64,000 bases of DNA from contig OZ020622.1 in assembly GCA_963971575.1 (NCBI GenBank), positions 13,678,279 through 13,742,278 on the forward strand, read 5' to 3'. How positions within the stretch are numbered: position 1 is the stretch's first letter; each line of letters starts with the position of its first letter. The stretch comes from Liopterus haemorrhoidalis. Taxonomy: Eukaryota; Arthropoda; Insecta; Coleoptera; Dytiscidae. This document shows positions 19,591-32,900 of the stretch, in pieces. Made by a program: the position numbers and the translations under genes. The notes under the pieces were generated by a model that ran no database searches, was not told the DNA's origin, and worked only from the letters and a program-made list of their open reading frames with translations.

Positions 19591-22500
19591 GTAAGTTATT
19601 CTTATTTAATACATCTATCATAAGGTTTGTCAAAAATGAAAAGTGTTTAAATATAGACTATATAAGTATTAATTTATTATACCGTATTTCATCAATTATT
19701 AAAAGCCGTAGATTATAAGACGCACCCTTATTTATAAATATAAATAAAAAATTATTGTACAAATTTAAAACTATACATGCCAGCGACATCCCTCTGCACA
19801 GTTCCGATATTGTACAAGGTGTCTCAAAAGAAATTTTATATTTATTTAGCTTACTGCGTGAACGCAACGTATCCGAGGGGCGCGGGGGTTATGTCAATCG
19901 GTAGCCTGGCTCTTGGGAATTTAGTCGCTATGGAGCGTTTCTCGGGAGCAGACCGCGCGTTATGCGTGCGAGAGTTTTACAAAAACGGTGATTCGGCGAC
20001 TGTAGCGCGTAGAAAATTCTGCAGTATTCGAGGTTCTCGCCACTTAAATGATGCGCCAAGCATTCCTCTCATTCGACATTGGGTTAAGAAGTTTGAAGAG
20101 ACTGGTACAACGCTGGATAAATCAAAATCCGGGCGACCTAGGTCATCAAGAACGGTAGAAAACGTGGAGAATGTTAATCGGTCTGTTCGTGACGACCCGA
20201 ACCTTTCAATTCGGAAGCGCGCAAGTGCTTTAAATGTGCATAGATCATCATTACATCACATTATGCACAAAGACCTAAAGCTGCACCCCTATAAAATTCA
20301 ACTTCACTGGCGCATTTGAAAGAAAATATCCGTCACGAAATGGCAGCCATCCCTGAGTCCACCTGCCGAGACGTCAAAAGTAATTTTACTGTTCGATTAA
20401 ATGAGTGCCGAGAACGCGAGGGTCTACATTTAGACGATATTATTTTTAAGAAATAAATCCCCAAAAAGTGTATTTTAATAATTAATAAACATTTTTTCTA
20501 TATACGGCTTACTTTTTTTTTAATCGATCCACTAAATATAAAATTTCTTTTGAGACACCTTGTACATCAACATGGCGACTTAGATAATATTATGTTAGCA
20601 CCTGAAGAAGCTAAAAAATTCTTAGCGAAATGTTATAATAATAATACTCTGGCCAAACAGCCAAATGATTTTTATTTATTTATAATAAACGGAGAATAAT
20701 CATAAAATTAATGTGGAGTGTGAATTTTCACACATTTCAGGGTTTTGTAGGTATTTATTAAGTGTAAGATGTCAAAATAATGCCTAGGAATATTTGTTCT
20801 ATAATCACATCAAAATCAATAGTTTTTTGATAATCAATCACTTTTATTCGTTATTTGAGTACTAAGTGCTTCCATTTATTACCGACCGCCAACATATATA
20901 AGGGAGGTTTTGTAATCATACCGATTTTGACGTTTCGAGATTTCGATGGATCTCCACGAATTGAGGTCCCTACATAACGTTTTGACTATTTTTAGCATGA
21001 TGTCTGTCGGTCTGTCTGTCCTTCCGTCCGTCCGTCCGTCTGTCTGTCTGTCTCTCTGTCCGTCCGTCCGTCCGTCTGTCTGTCTGTGTACACGTGCAGA
21101 GCAAATTCGGCTGAAAGGATTTTTATGAAACTTCATATTTAAGCTTCTGCCATCAATGGCACGAATTGATCAACTTTTTGTAAAAATCGGTTGACTAAAA
21201 ATGGGAGTTGACTCGTGTCGATTTTAAGATTTTTGCGAATATTTCACAACAGAAAAATATTTCGATAAAAATTATTGAACAAAAGTTGCTATAAAAGCAA
21301 TAACTAACAACTTTTATTTGAGATATTTTTTGATAAAAAGAAAAAAAATTGAAAAATTTTTCCAAATTTTTCCCTAATAGTTTTAAGTCATTACGGACCA
21401 AACATTATTTTTTTCTAGACAAAATAAGATGTGAGAATTCCAAAAATTCAAACCTCAAGTCTCTATTTCTTACCTTTTATGAGATACGAATTTTTTAAAA
21501 TTCCAAAAAAAATCAAAATTTTCCCTAATAGTTTTAGGTCATTACGGACCAAACATTATATTTTTCTAGACAAAACAAGGTGTGAGAATTCCAAAAATTC
21601 AAACCTCATGTCTCTATTTCTTACCTTTTTTGAGATATGAATTTTTAAAATTACAAAAAGTTTCAAAATTTTCCCTAATAGTTTTAGGTCATTACGGACC
21701 AAACATTATATTTTTCTAGACAAAACAAGGTGTGAGAATTCCAAAAATTCAAACCCCAAGTCTCTATTTCTTACCTTTTTTGAGATATGAGTTTTTAAAA
21801 TTACAAAAAAATCAAAATTTTCAATAGTTTTAGGTCATTACGGACCAAACATTAATTTTTTCTAGACAAAACAAGGTGTGAGAATTCCAAAAATTCAAAT
21901 CTCAAATCTCTATGTCTTACCTTTTTTGAGATATGAATTTTTAAAATTACAAAAAAATCAAAATTTTCAATAGTTTTAGGTCATTACGGACCAAACATTA
22001 ATATTTTCTAGACAAAACAAGTTGTAAGAATTCCAAAAATTCAAACCTCAAGTCTCTACCTCTTACCATTTTTGAGATATGAATTTTTGAAATTTACAAA
22101 ATATAATCAAAATTTTACCAATTAGTTTTAGGTCATTACGAACCAAATATTACAGAAAAAACATCGTAAAACTAAATTTTTTAAAGATTTAAACCTTAGG
22201 TCTCTATTTCTTACCATTTTTGAGATATAGTTTTTGATTTAATACCAAAATGTCCAAAAATAACTACACTTTCACGACACCCAATATATTCAATGTTAAA
22301 ATACGTACAAAAAATAACTTAGAATTTATAAGAAAGACATTTTAATGTTATCTCGATGTTTTGTTAACCACAAATGAATTAGTATGGGATTGAAAAAATA
22401 ATTAATCCTCTTAAATAAGTTGATAAGGAAATTTAATTTTTATATCATTAGCAGGAATTACGTAAACATTTATGCGACGAAACATGTTTATCTGAAAAAA

Positions 22501-25500
22501 TATATAAACTGTGAATTTTCATAGTTTACAGGATTTCGTAGGCAGGGCTGATATTAAAAATATTTGAGAAGATAACATTTAAAATATGATTTATCACAGT
22601 AATACAGTTTTGAAATTATTGTAGAAAACATTACCAACCAATTAGCAACAAGTTTGGAACCTAATTTTACGACCTACTTATTTTTAAGGTCCCAAACAAT
22701 TAATTCAAATATGTTATTAAAATTTTAAAGCACTAAATTACGAAAAATCGATATTTAAATTTGACAAAAATCACGTTTTGCATGAACTAAGTGGACAAAT
22801 AATGGTTTAAATTGACAAAATAAGGATTAAATTTGATTTGAATGTTTATTATAATGTTTATATGTTTATGTTTGTTAATATGGATCTTACTAGCATTAGC
22901 TAAATAAATAAACTATTATTATTATTATTATTATTATTAACAAACATAGGTTTACATTATTTTATTTATTATTTTTTTAATATTATGTATTTATCATTTT
23001 TTAGGGTTTTGTAGGTATGACCGAAAAACCGTTATACCGTCATTCTGTCGTCTGTCTGTCTGTCTGTCTGTTCGGTAAAAATTGTAGCCAAACGGCTAAA
23101 CCTAGAGAGTTGAAATTTGGCATGCTTATACAACTCTTTGACCCGCACATAGGAAAAATACTAAAACATCTAAAAAACATACCCCTCTAAAAATATAAAC
23201 AAAAATGTGCTCATCGAAAACAAAAATATTTTTTTTAAATTCTTAGAAGGGTATCAAATGAAAGCCCTTGGTACGTGTATTAACGATAAAAAAATTATTT
23301 TTGCAAAATAAATTATTTTGAGGCGATTTTTGCCAAAATTGTGCCAAAAATATTTTGTCCCACACCCTGTAGCCCAGATGGTTTAAACTAAAAATCTGAA
23401 AAAAAATTAAGTAATGTACATTGGTGTGAACCGGAATAGTACAACAGGAATTTTTGATCAGATTATGTTTTCGGAAAATAACGCATTTTTTGTGTTTTTA
23501 ACTAAAATATGTAAAATATTTAATCCGCTATTTAACATAGTAAACGAGTGAACCTGCGTAGTACAGTGGTAACGTTGTCGCTTCGTGAGTTGAAACTACT
23601 GTAAGAAACTACTGTTCGAATCCCGTCAATTTTTATTTTTTCTGTTTTTTGTTTTGCATTTTTATTTTGTTTAAATTATTTTGTTTAAATTATTTTGTTA
23701 AAATTCTAGTTATATTTTGGCGGATGTTGCATTTAATTTTTAAAAGCGTAAATTTAATAACTAGTGGGAAGTGTTGAAATTATAATTTAATTCTATGTTT
23801 GAATGTATACGAAATCAGAGGGGAGGAGTTTATGACTTAAACAACCAATGGAAGCCGTAGGCGCAATTTTCAAAATATTAATGAACCTTGCTATATAAAA
23901 AAAATACTGCAAATATTTAGAAACCCAAATAATGGTATTAGGCATTAGAATTAAAATTAATAAAAAAATATTTTAACATAAAATTTGTTTTGGCATTCCA
24001 AATAATCATCATTCACTTACTAAATACCTGCGAAGTCATGAAATGTGTGAAAATTCACACTTCACATCAATTTTTTTCCAATATGTGGGTCAAAGAGTTG
24101 TATAAGCATGCCAAATTTCAGCTTTCTATGTTCAGCCGTTTGGTAACAATTTCTACCGTACAGACAGACAGACAGACACAGGAGTGACTTTATAAGGTTT
24201 TCTTGGAGGCCAAACCTACAAAACCCTAAAAAAAATCTACGTTTTTCCAAAATTGTACCAAATTTTTATCAAAATAGTACCAATTTTATTGCATACTAAG
24301 ACAAAAAAATTTATTTCTCAATATTTTGTAATATTTTCAATGTGCAAAACCATATAAAATTTTGTTTACTGAAAATCTTGAATAACAGTTTTGTTATGAG
24401 TATAGCTATGTCTATATCCAATCTTATTTTTATTAAAGTTATATCGGTCTATGGCCGACCTGAAATTGGAGCATAAAACACCTAGGTAATAAAACAGTCT
24501 TTTTTTATACACTATGAGTATCTATATTCAATATTATTTTAGTTTTTATTTGTTGGCAACATCGTTTTCGTAAAATATGACTAATATCACAGGGTATATA
24601 TATAGTTTATTAGATTGTATCTTCACAATAAGTACCTATAGGAAAGGTCAGTTTTTTATAGTCAAAATATATGCACAACTAACAAAAAAAAGAGGTGAAG
24701 TGTGAATTTTTGCATATTTCAGGGTTTTGTAGGTATTTAGTAAGTGATATTAAATTTCGATAACATTAGAAAGAATAATCGAACTGCAAATAAGTTACGG
24801 GTATTCCCCGACAGCGACGCGATTCCAAACCTTTTGTAAACTTGTGACAAGTAATTAATTGTATTCCTTAGTTTATAAAAAATAAATCAAAACTTTAATT
24901 TCTAATGTTTTGCCCTTTATGTTTATACAGAATGACACTAGACTACAATGTCAAATTAATTCTCTAATGAAAATTTCAATGGAAGTAACGAGTTATTGTT
25001 AAAATGCTTCGGCGGGCCGATGATAGCTGACGGAGTCCTCAGAACCTTCTTTTTTTAGGGTTTTGTAGGTATGACCAAAAAACCCTTATACCGTCATTTT
25101 GCCGTCTGTCTGTCAGTTCGGTAAAAATTGTAGCCAAACGGCTAAACCTAAAGAGTTGAAATTTGGCATGCTTACACAACTCTTTGACCCGCACATAGGA
25201 AAAATACTAAAACATCTAAAAAACATATCCCCCTAAAAATATAAACAAATATGTGCTCAACGAAAAAAAATATATATATTTTTAAAATTCTGAGTAGGAT
25301 TTCAAATGAGAGCCCTTAGAACGTGGATTAACGATGAAAATTTTAGTTTTGCAAAATAAATTATTTTGATGCGATTTGTGCCAAAATTATGCAAAAAAAT
25401 TCCAACACCCTGTAGCCCAGATGGTTTAAACTAAAAATCTGAAAAAATTCTAAGCAATGTACTGTGGTGTGAAATGGAATAGTACAACAGAAATTTTTGA

Positions 25501-26874
25501 TCAGATTATGTTTTCGGAAAATAACGCATTTTTTGTGTTTTGTGGTTGACGACGTACAAAAATTATAGTTATGTAACACACTATACTAGAAGGCGTACCC
25601 TGGTCTAATGGTTAGTCTGCTACGCAGCAAACTAGGGTTCGTTCCCGGGCAGAGGAGACAATTTTATTTATTTTATTTTTTTCATTTTTATTTTGTTTAA
25701 ATTATTTTGTCAAAATTATATTTTGGCAAATGTTGCATTTAATTTTTACGAGCGTAAATTTAATAACCAGTTGGAATTATATTTTCATTCTATGTGTTAT
25801 GTATACGAAACCAGAGCAGGGGATAATATGACTTAAAACAACCAATAGAAGCCATAGGCGCAATTTTCAAAATCTTAATGAACCTTGCTATATAAAAAAA
25901 TTGATGTGAAGTGTGAATTTTCACACATTTCTGGGTTTTGCAGGTATTTAGTAACTGAACGATGATTATTTGGGATGCCAAAACAAATTTTATGTCAAAA
26001 TATTTTTTTATGAATTTTAATTCGAATGCCTAATACCATTATTAGAGTTTCTAAATATATGCAGTATTTTTTTTATATAGCAAAGTTCATTAAGATTTTG
26101 AAAATTGCACCTATGGCTTCCATTGGTTGCTTACATCATAAGTCCCGCCCTTTGATTTCGTCAAACATACAATTAAATTATAATTTCAACACTTTCCACT
26201 GGTTATTAAATTTACGCTTTTAAAAATTAAATGCACTATTTACCAAATATAACTAGAATTTTAACAAAATAATTTAAACAAAATAAAAATGCAAAAAAAA
26301 AAATAAAAAATAAAATCAACAGGATTCGAACCCTAGTTTGCAAGTTAACTTATATTATTAAGCGCATGACGAATCCAACCACGCCACGAGAGTTATTGTT
26401 GTGATAAGTTACACAACGTATTAAATAGTTAACATTTTTTCAGTTAAAAACACAAAAAATGCGTTATTTTCCGAAAACATAATCTGATCAAAAATTCCTG
26501 TTGTACTATTCCGATTCACACCAATGTACATTACTTAGAATTTTTTCAGATTTTTAGTTTAAACCATCTGGGCTACAGGGTGTGGGACAAAATTTTTTTT
26601 GCACAATTTTGGCAAAAATCGCATCAAAATAATTTATTTTGCAAAAATAAAATTTTGATCGTTAATCCACGTACTAAGGGCTTTCATTTGATACCCTACT
26701 CAGAATTTAAAAAAAAAAATTTTTTTTTTCGATGAGCACATATTTGTTTATATTTTTAGAGGGATATGGTTTTTAGATGTTTTAGTATTTTTCCTATGTG
26801 CGGGTCAACGAGTTGTATAAGCATGCCAAATTTCAACTCTCTAGGTTTAGCCGTTTGGCTACAATTTTGACCGA

Positions 26875-26932
<58 letters not shown>

Positions 26933-29900
26933 GACAAAATGACGGTATAAGGGTTTTTTGGTCATACCTACAAAACCCTAAAAATACTGCACATATTTAG
27001 AAACTTAAATAATGGTATTAGGTATTCGAATTAAAATTAGCAAAAATATTTTAACATAAAATTTGTTTTTAAAGCTCTTAGATAAATTATTTTAAAAATA
27101 TCATTCTTTTTGCCGTGATTACTACAAAGCAAAATTTGTCCTACACACTCAGCATGCCGCCTTCACTTATTATATACCTGCGAAACCCTGCAATGTGTGA
27201 AAATTCACATTTCACATAAATTTTTACTAGATTCCTGTATTGGTTCCGATTCTTAAAATTTAAATTTTAGGTTTAGGGTTTCGGTTAAGATTTTGTAATA
27301 TCAATGGGGTTCTCGGGGTTCCAGGATTCGGCTCCGGTTCGGCTTTCCGACTCTGGTTAAAGCAGGATTTTAATTTTTGATTTCTTTAGTTACAGATTTT
27401 ATTGAAAGGACGCAATATTACGATACAGTTTCTGAAGAACCAATTAATTTTATTTCCAAAATCAGTACTATATGGTTGCTGTATGGCAACTGGATGGATT
27501 TCATCAAGTTGCTTATTTAGGTAACTATTTTACTTAGGCAGCAGTCTGACTGATCGAGCGCCGTCGTGTAACGTAGCGCCGTGTCGTGTAGTGTCATTTA
27601 AAAATTTAAAAGCTGGTCTGACTGATCAAGTACTGTCGAGTATTATCGATCATTCAGTGTCAAGTAAATTTGTTTCTCACTTGTCAAATAGTGCATATTC
27701 CAACCTAAAATAATACTATCAAACAGTTAATACTAATTAGCGAGTCCATTTTACTCTATATTGTAATTTTTTTTTTTTTTTGACTTTCCAACTGTCAAAT
27801 AATATATGGTTATGAACTGTATATGCTTAAATGCGCATGTGCTATTGCCTCGAGCGTCGAGTGAAATTCAAACCGGTTTGAAATACAAAAACTTGATGCT
27901 ACTTGACAGCAAACGATGGTTCAGTGCGACTCATGCCCTAAGTTAACGTGTGTTTGAAATTTGCTCGACAGCAAACGATCGATAGCACTCGATCAGTCAG
28001 ACCGCGGCCTTATACTTCATTCACCGAGTCTATAAATTAGAGGTAAACATTCATAATGAAGTCGTTTTTTTTGATTGGTTAAATCTAAGGGCGTGGTCAT
28101 ACCAGTCTGTGCTAGCTCTTTTGACGCCCGGAGCAAGGCCAACCAACCTGCGCCCTTTTATTAGAATGTGTAAATACCGAAGTAAATTTTTAGAATTTTT
28201 TTTATATTTAGTTTATTACTGGTTCAACAAATATTATTTGTTATTCACAGTTGTGATAGTTTTACATATACATAATTGGATTACCTAGCTATAGAGATTA
28301 CGTAACTTCCCTAGTAAATAATGTTTCCATTTTTATTGCATTACATAAAATATAATTTAATTAATAATTAATCACTATTATCACTATTATAAATATATTG
28401 CGGTAAGACTCTTTTATGTCTGCTGTGTATTCTTTTTTACTTGCCCGACCTTAATATATAAGGGGCAAGTATTGTAATCGCGAAAATTTTCGATGTCGAG
28501 ATTTTGACTGATGACCACGTTTCATGGTCCAGGGAATCCAAAAAACCTATTTTCGAATTGCCGTCCGTATGTGTGTGTGTCTGTGTGTATACACGATAAC
28601 TCAAGAACGGTTCAACTTAGAGAATTCGTTCTGGTACTAAAAAATTCTCCTATTAAATGGAAAGAACCCTATTGTTTTTTATGAAGATGGGTTGACTAGA
28701 AATGGGAGTTTACTCGTGTCGATTTTAAGATTTTTGCGAATATTTAGCAACAAAAAAATATTTCGAAAAAATTTATTGAACAAAAGTTACTATAAATGCA
28801 ATTACTAATAACTTTTATTTGAGAAGTTTTTTGAAAAAACGAAAAATTTCGAAAAATTTTTGTAAAATTATTTAAAATTTTTCCAAGTCTCAATTTATTC
28901 AAACTTATATGTAACGTTTCCATGGTCATGATAATTAATTCGTAACTAGTCAACCAAGCCTTGGACAAAAATTTGAATAGAACATAATTTGATGTATTTT
29001 TGAAGATTTATCTAAATATTTTTAATTTTATTTTTTAAATTAAAATTTTTTTTATGCAAAGGCAAGTCTAGCGGAGGTTTCCCTTCGCCACTGGTTTTTT
29101 ATGGAAGGGCAAGTCTAGCGGAGGTCTCCCTTCGCCACTGGTTTACCTATATTATTGATGAGCGCACTGTCACTGTTTTTAGCGTTTTCTAGATATCGTC
29201 TGGTCAGATGTTTAATAAATGTAATGAGGGGCGGTGCTAATAATTCACTTTGCAATTTAGAAATTTAAGTCATTAGAAATATAACAATATAAACGTAGAA
29301 ACACTTCAAATTTACTAAAGAATAACCGTGTTTAATCAATTTTTGAATTCAATCATTAAACAGCTAAAATATGGATCTCTAGAACACTAGCTGTCGCCTA
29401 TAGGCCCTGGAAACAATCTTTCTACATGTGCGTACCCAAACGACTGCAACAGTTCAGCTAAGTTGCTACTTCGTTAGTTCCATCCATGGAATTGAGTTCT
29501 ATGTTACACGAGGGTTACCTTTTATGTTTTTACAAACGACCACTAGATGGCAATATTGAAATGTGTCATTACTATATTCGTAAAATTTGACATTTGTTAT
29601 TGTGAAATCAGTGGCAGCTTATAAATTGACCGAGTGTTGATAGTGAGCGTTTAAAAAAAAAATTAGTTTGTGATAAAATGGATATTACTCGTGACGGTGT
29701 TCGGTGGATAATTTTTTACGATTTTAGTAAAGGCCTAACTCAAATAAATTCGCTTCGTTCAACTGTTGGTAATGAAGCACATCAGAAAAGACTGTTTACT
29801 TGCGTCCGTCAGTGATGAATCTCTTGAAGGTCGACCATAATCAGTTGTGATTCAATAAAACATCGATGCTGTGTGCAAAATGATTGAAGAAGATCGGCAT

Positions 29901-32900
29901 GTGACTTACCGCGAAAAGCATCCTTTGGCATATCGCAGATTGCAATATATTCGATTTTGCATGAACATTTAGCTGTGAAAAAGATCTGTTCCCGATGGAT
30001 TTCGCATAATTTGACTGAAGCTCAAAAAAAGGTTCGTGTTGATTGGTGTAAGGGAATGTTAAAAAAAATCAATCTAGGCACTGCAAAATCCGTATACAAC
30101 ATCGTTACAGGTGACGAAACTTGGATTTATTCATATGAACCGGAAACTAAGCAACAATCCACTGTTTGGGTCTTCCAACCGAAACCCACAAAAGTTGTTA
30201 AGACCAAGAAAATGATCGATTGTTTCTTCGGTTGTACTGGACATGTCGCAACCATTCCGGTCGGAGAACCGGGGTATATTACCCCAAATGGGGTAAAAAT
30301 GAAATTTTTGAGGGTAATAAGGAAATTTTTCCAATTTGCTATTTTATAAACGTGTTATTTTATAAACTAAGGAAAAGGGGCGAAGGTGAAGACCTTTTTT
30401 TTGCTCATCATTTAGATTTTGGGAGGTGAGGACCTTTTTTTTCTCGTCATTTCGATTTTGAGAGATGAGGACCTTTTCCCTTTTTGTTTTTTGTACAAGC
30501 CAATGGGGTAACGTCGGTGTAAAGAAATATATCTTTGGGTAATGGGTAAAAATGTTCCCCGATCCCTGCTTTAGAGCATTGGTTCCCAACCTGTGCTCCG
30601 CGTGCACTTCTCAGGGGCTCCGCTGCCGTTCCAGGAAATAAAATAAATAAAAATGAAATAAAATCAAAAGAATTCGAAATAAAAAACAGAATCTAAATAA
30701 GAAAACTGGAAATTACATTCTGAAGGAAAATATGCCAAGTTGAATGTATGTCCGAGTAATTTCTGACTCTAGCCGGTTTATGACTCTATGACTAGCTGGA
30801 ATTTAATTAACGAGATGCATTTTTGTTTGAATAATCTGCATGTATTTTGATTATTTTCTTCATTTATAAACATCTGTTTATCTATCAATAAGTGAGTTGT
30901 AAAAGAAAAAAAAAAAAAAATTATAGTGAAATTTATAGTGAAAAAATCTGCCCCTATCCGTTAACATTACTTTGTAACATTAATTACACCATTAATTTGT
31001 AAGACATAGGATATGCTTAAGGGGCCCCGCCATAGAATATTAGAGATGGGAATTTCGGCTCAGTTTGCGGAACCGGATCAGTGGAGGTCGTTCGGTTCAT
31101 TGATCCGGCTCAGTGATCCGGTTAAGTAAACATGTTTCCGAAACACAGGACGGTCGTTAGTTCGTAGGTAGAACGTCGCTTAGAGCCGGTTCTTGCAATA
31201 TATGAACTGTAGACATGATCCCGAGACACAGGTCGGTCGCTCGTTCGGTCGTAGGTAGAACGTCGCTTAGAGCCGGTTCTTGCAATATATGAAGTGTAAA
31301 CATGATCCCGAGACACAGGTCGGTCGCTCGTTCAGTCGTAGGTAGAACGTCGCTTAGAGCCAGTTCTTGAGACCGAGACACAGGTCAGTCAGTTGCCGGT
31401 CGTTCGGTCGTACGTAGAACGTCGCTTAGCCTCGACTCTTATCTAACATTTTTGAAACAAACAATTCACTTTATGTAGCTACTGTATTTTAAACCAGATG
31501 TGTTAAGTTTATGGCGATTTTATTGCCCTTATAAATCGGACATCTGGGATTTGGGCATTATTTTTAATATTTTTATATAGTATGGTTCGCCGACCGGCGT
31601 AGCGTAGTGGTAACACATGTGCTCTGCGTTGCGAAGGTCTCGGGTTCGAATCCCGTTCAGGCATGGAAATTTTCTCAAATAAAAAATTGTCCTGGCTAAT
31701 AGCCACAGCAGCAAAGGCCATAAAATTGTAAGAAAATACAGACTAAGTCTATTAGTTTCAAATATACTGCCCTACAAATTGAAGATAAAATACACTTGAT
31801 GATAATACATTACAAGCCGAGTTCTCGCGAAGTTCAACATGACATCGATCCAGATCCAGATCACTACTCACAATCGCCCGACCAATCGTATTCTTGAAAC
31901 TTGAAAATATACAGTGAGCCGTGAACCGGCTCATTTCAATTTGGTGAACCGTGTCACTTCGGTCAGTGTACTGAGCCGGCTCAGTGAGCCGGTTCGTTCA
32001 TGAACGACCCATCTCTAATAGAAATTGATTCTGAAAAGGGCTCCGCAAGTCAGAAAGGTTGGGAAACACTGCTTTAGAGGTACGGAGAATAGTTAATGCT
32101 GAATGGTATTTAACAATTTGTTTGCCAGAAGTCATCGACAAAATCAGGAAAATCAACCAAAAACGTCGCTACATTCTTCAACACGACAATGAAAACTCCC
32201 ACAAAGCACGTCAAACAATTGATTATTTGAAGGAGAAAAACATCGAATTAATGTCTCATTGCCCGTATTCACCTGATTTATCCTCTGACTTCTTTTGTTC
32301 CCCAATGTCAAACAAAAAATGCGTGGACAGCGAATTTCATTACCTCAAGAAACTGTTGAAGCCTTTGAAAACCATGTTTTTGAGATACCAACTTCAGAGT
32401 GGACAAAATGTTTCGAGAATTGGTTTGAACGCATGCAAAAGTGTATAAATCTTAAAGGCGAATATTTTGAAAAGCAATAAAACAGTTCGTTCCAAAATTG
32501 TTTCTTTCTTAAGTATCATTCACAGCTCATGTTTTAATAGATAGTACGTAATTCATAATGCATAATGTTAATGGATAATGTTAGTGGCTAAGCACAAAAC
32601 GTTAGTACCATTCATAGCTCATGTTTTAATAGATAAATCGATCTAGCTGCCATCTACACGCAATAGAAATTACTAAACAATTTATAATAAAAATATCTTG
32701 TTATTAAATATATGTATTGTTTTTTTTTATTAATGTACTTCTAAAAAGAATCAAAATAATATTTATTAAGTTAATTATTAAATAAAATAACTATAATGTT
32801 TCTGAAGCTACTCACTCTAACCTAACTTTTTGATTTCACAAAAAAAGTTAACTTTTGTATCCACTCTGTTTCCCAGAAGTGTTGGTCTAAAAATCTGAAA

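Larger units (their letters stand above)
25052..26985. mobile_element. Two G elements fused tail to tail (copy 5)
   Basis: 25052-25895 is a forward unit from terminus to TATATAAAA, and 25896-26985 is a reversed unit from the hairpin motif to the terminus. Each has its own tRNA-like cassette (class C forward, class B reverse). The outer ends are inverted copies of the same terminus, so the pair looks like one 1.93-kb palindromic composite. The right microsatellite, (CAGA)n at 26876-26932, is the longest of the family. Confidence 0.75.
31041..32017 (-). mobile_element. hAT 'TAGAGATGGG', copy 1, carrying a SINE
   Basis: Ends TAGAGATGGG and its complement. The flanks are similar but not identical (ATAGAATA, ATAGAAAT). 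It is the reverse of the copy at 61549-62654. It carries a SINE that the other copy lacks, and lacks the MITE that the other has. Confidence 0.82.
30577..32071. mobile_element. hAT element with exact 8-bp target duplication
   Basis: The ends are CATTGGTTCCCAACC and, inverted, CAGTGTTTCCCAACC. CTTTAGAG flanks both sides (30569-30576, 32072-32079). Inside lies a second hAT element (31041-32017). Confidence 0.88.
29678..32480 (+). pseudogene. Mariner transposase relic, broken by insertions
   Basis: Pieces in order: start MDITRDGVRW (29678), helix-turn-helix remnants with frameshifts to about 29950, EAQKKVRVDWCKGML and TGDETWIYSYEP (first catalytic D) to GHVATIP near 30255. After the insertions it resumes at 32076 with RRIVNAEWY, YILQHDNENSHKA (second D) and PYSPDLSSDFF (third D, one codon missing), ending KGEYFEKQ at about 32479. 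The order and motifs match mariner-family transposases. Early frameshifts and a stop-prone N-terminus show it was already decaying before or while it was split. A rearranged relative is at 56882-57552. Confidence 0.85.

Noticed and set aside
21372..22240. CRISPR-like array
   Set aside because: The period is about 150 bp, the whole unit is repeated without unique spacers, and the host is a eukaryote. It is a satellite-type array.
31509..31721. A 70-codon protein on the minus strand (MPERDSNPRPSQRRAH)
   Set aside because: It is the antisense of the tRNA-derived SINE. Such 'PERDSNPRPS' peptides come from reading SINE/tRNA-like heads in reverse.
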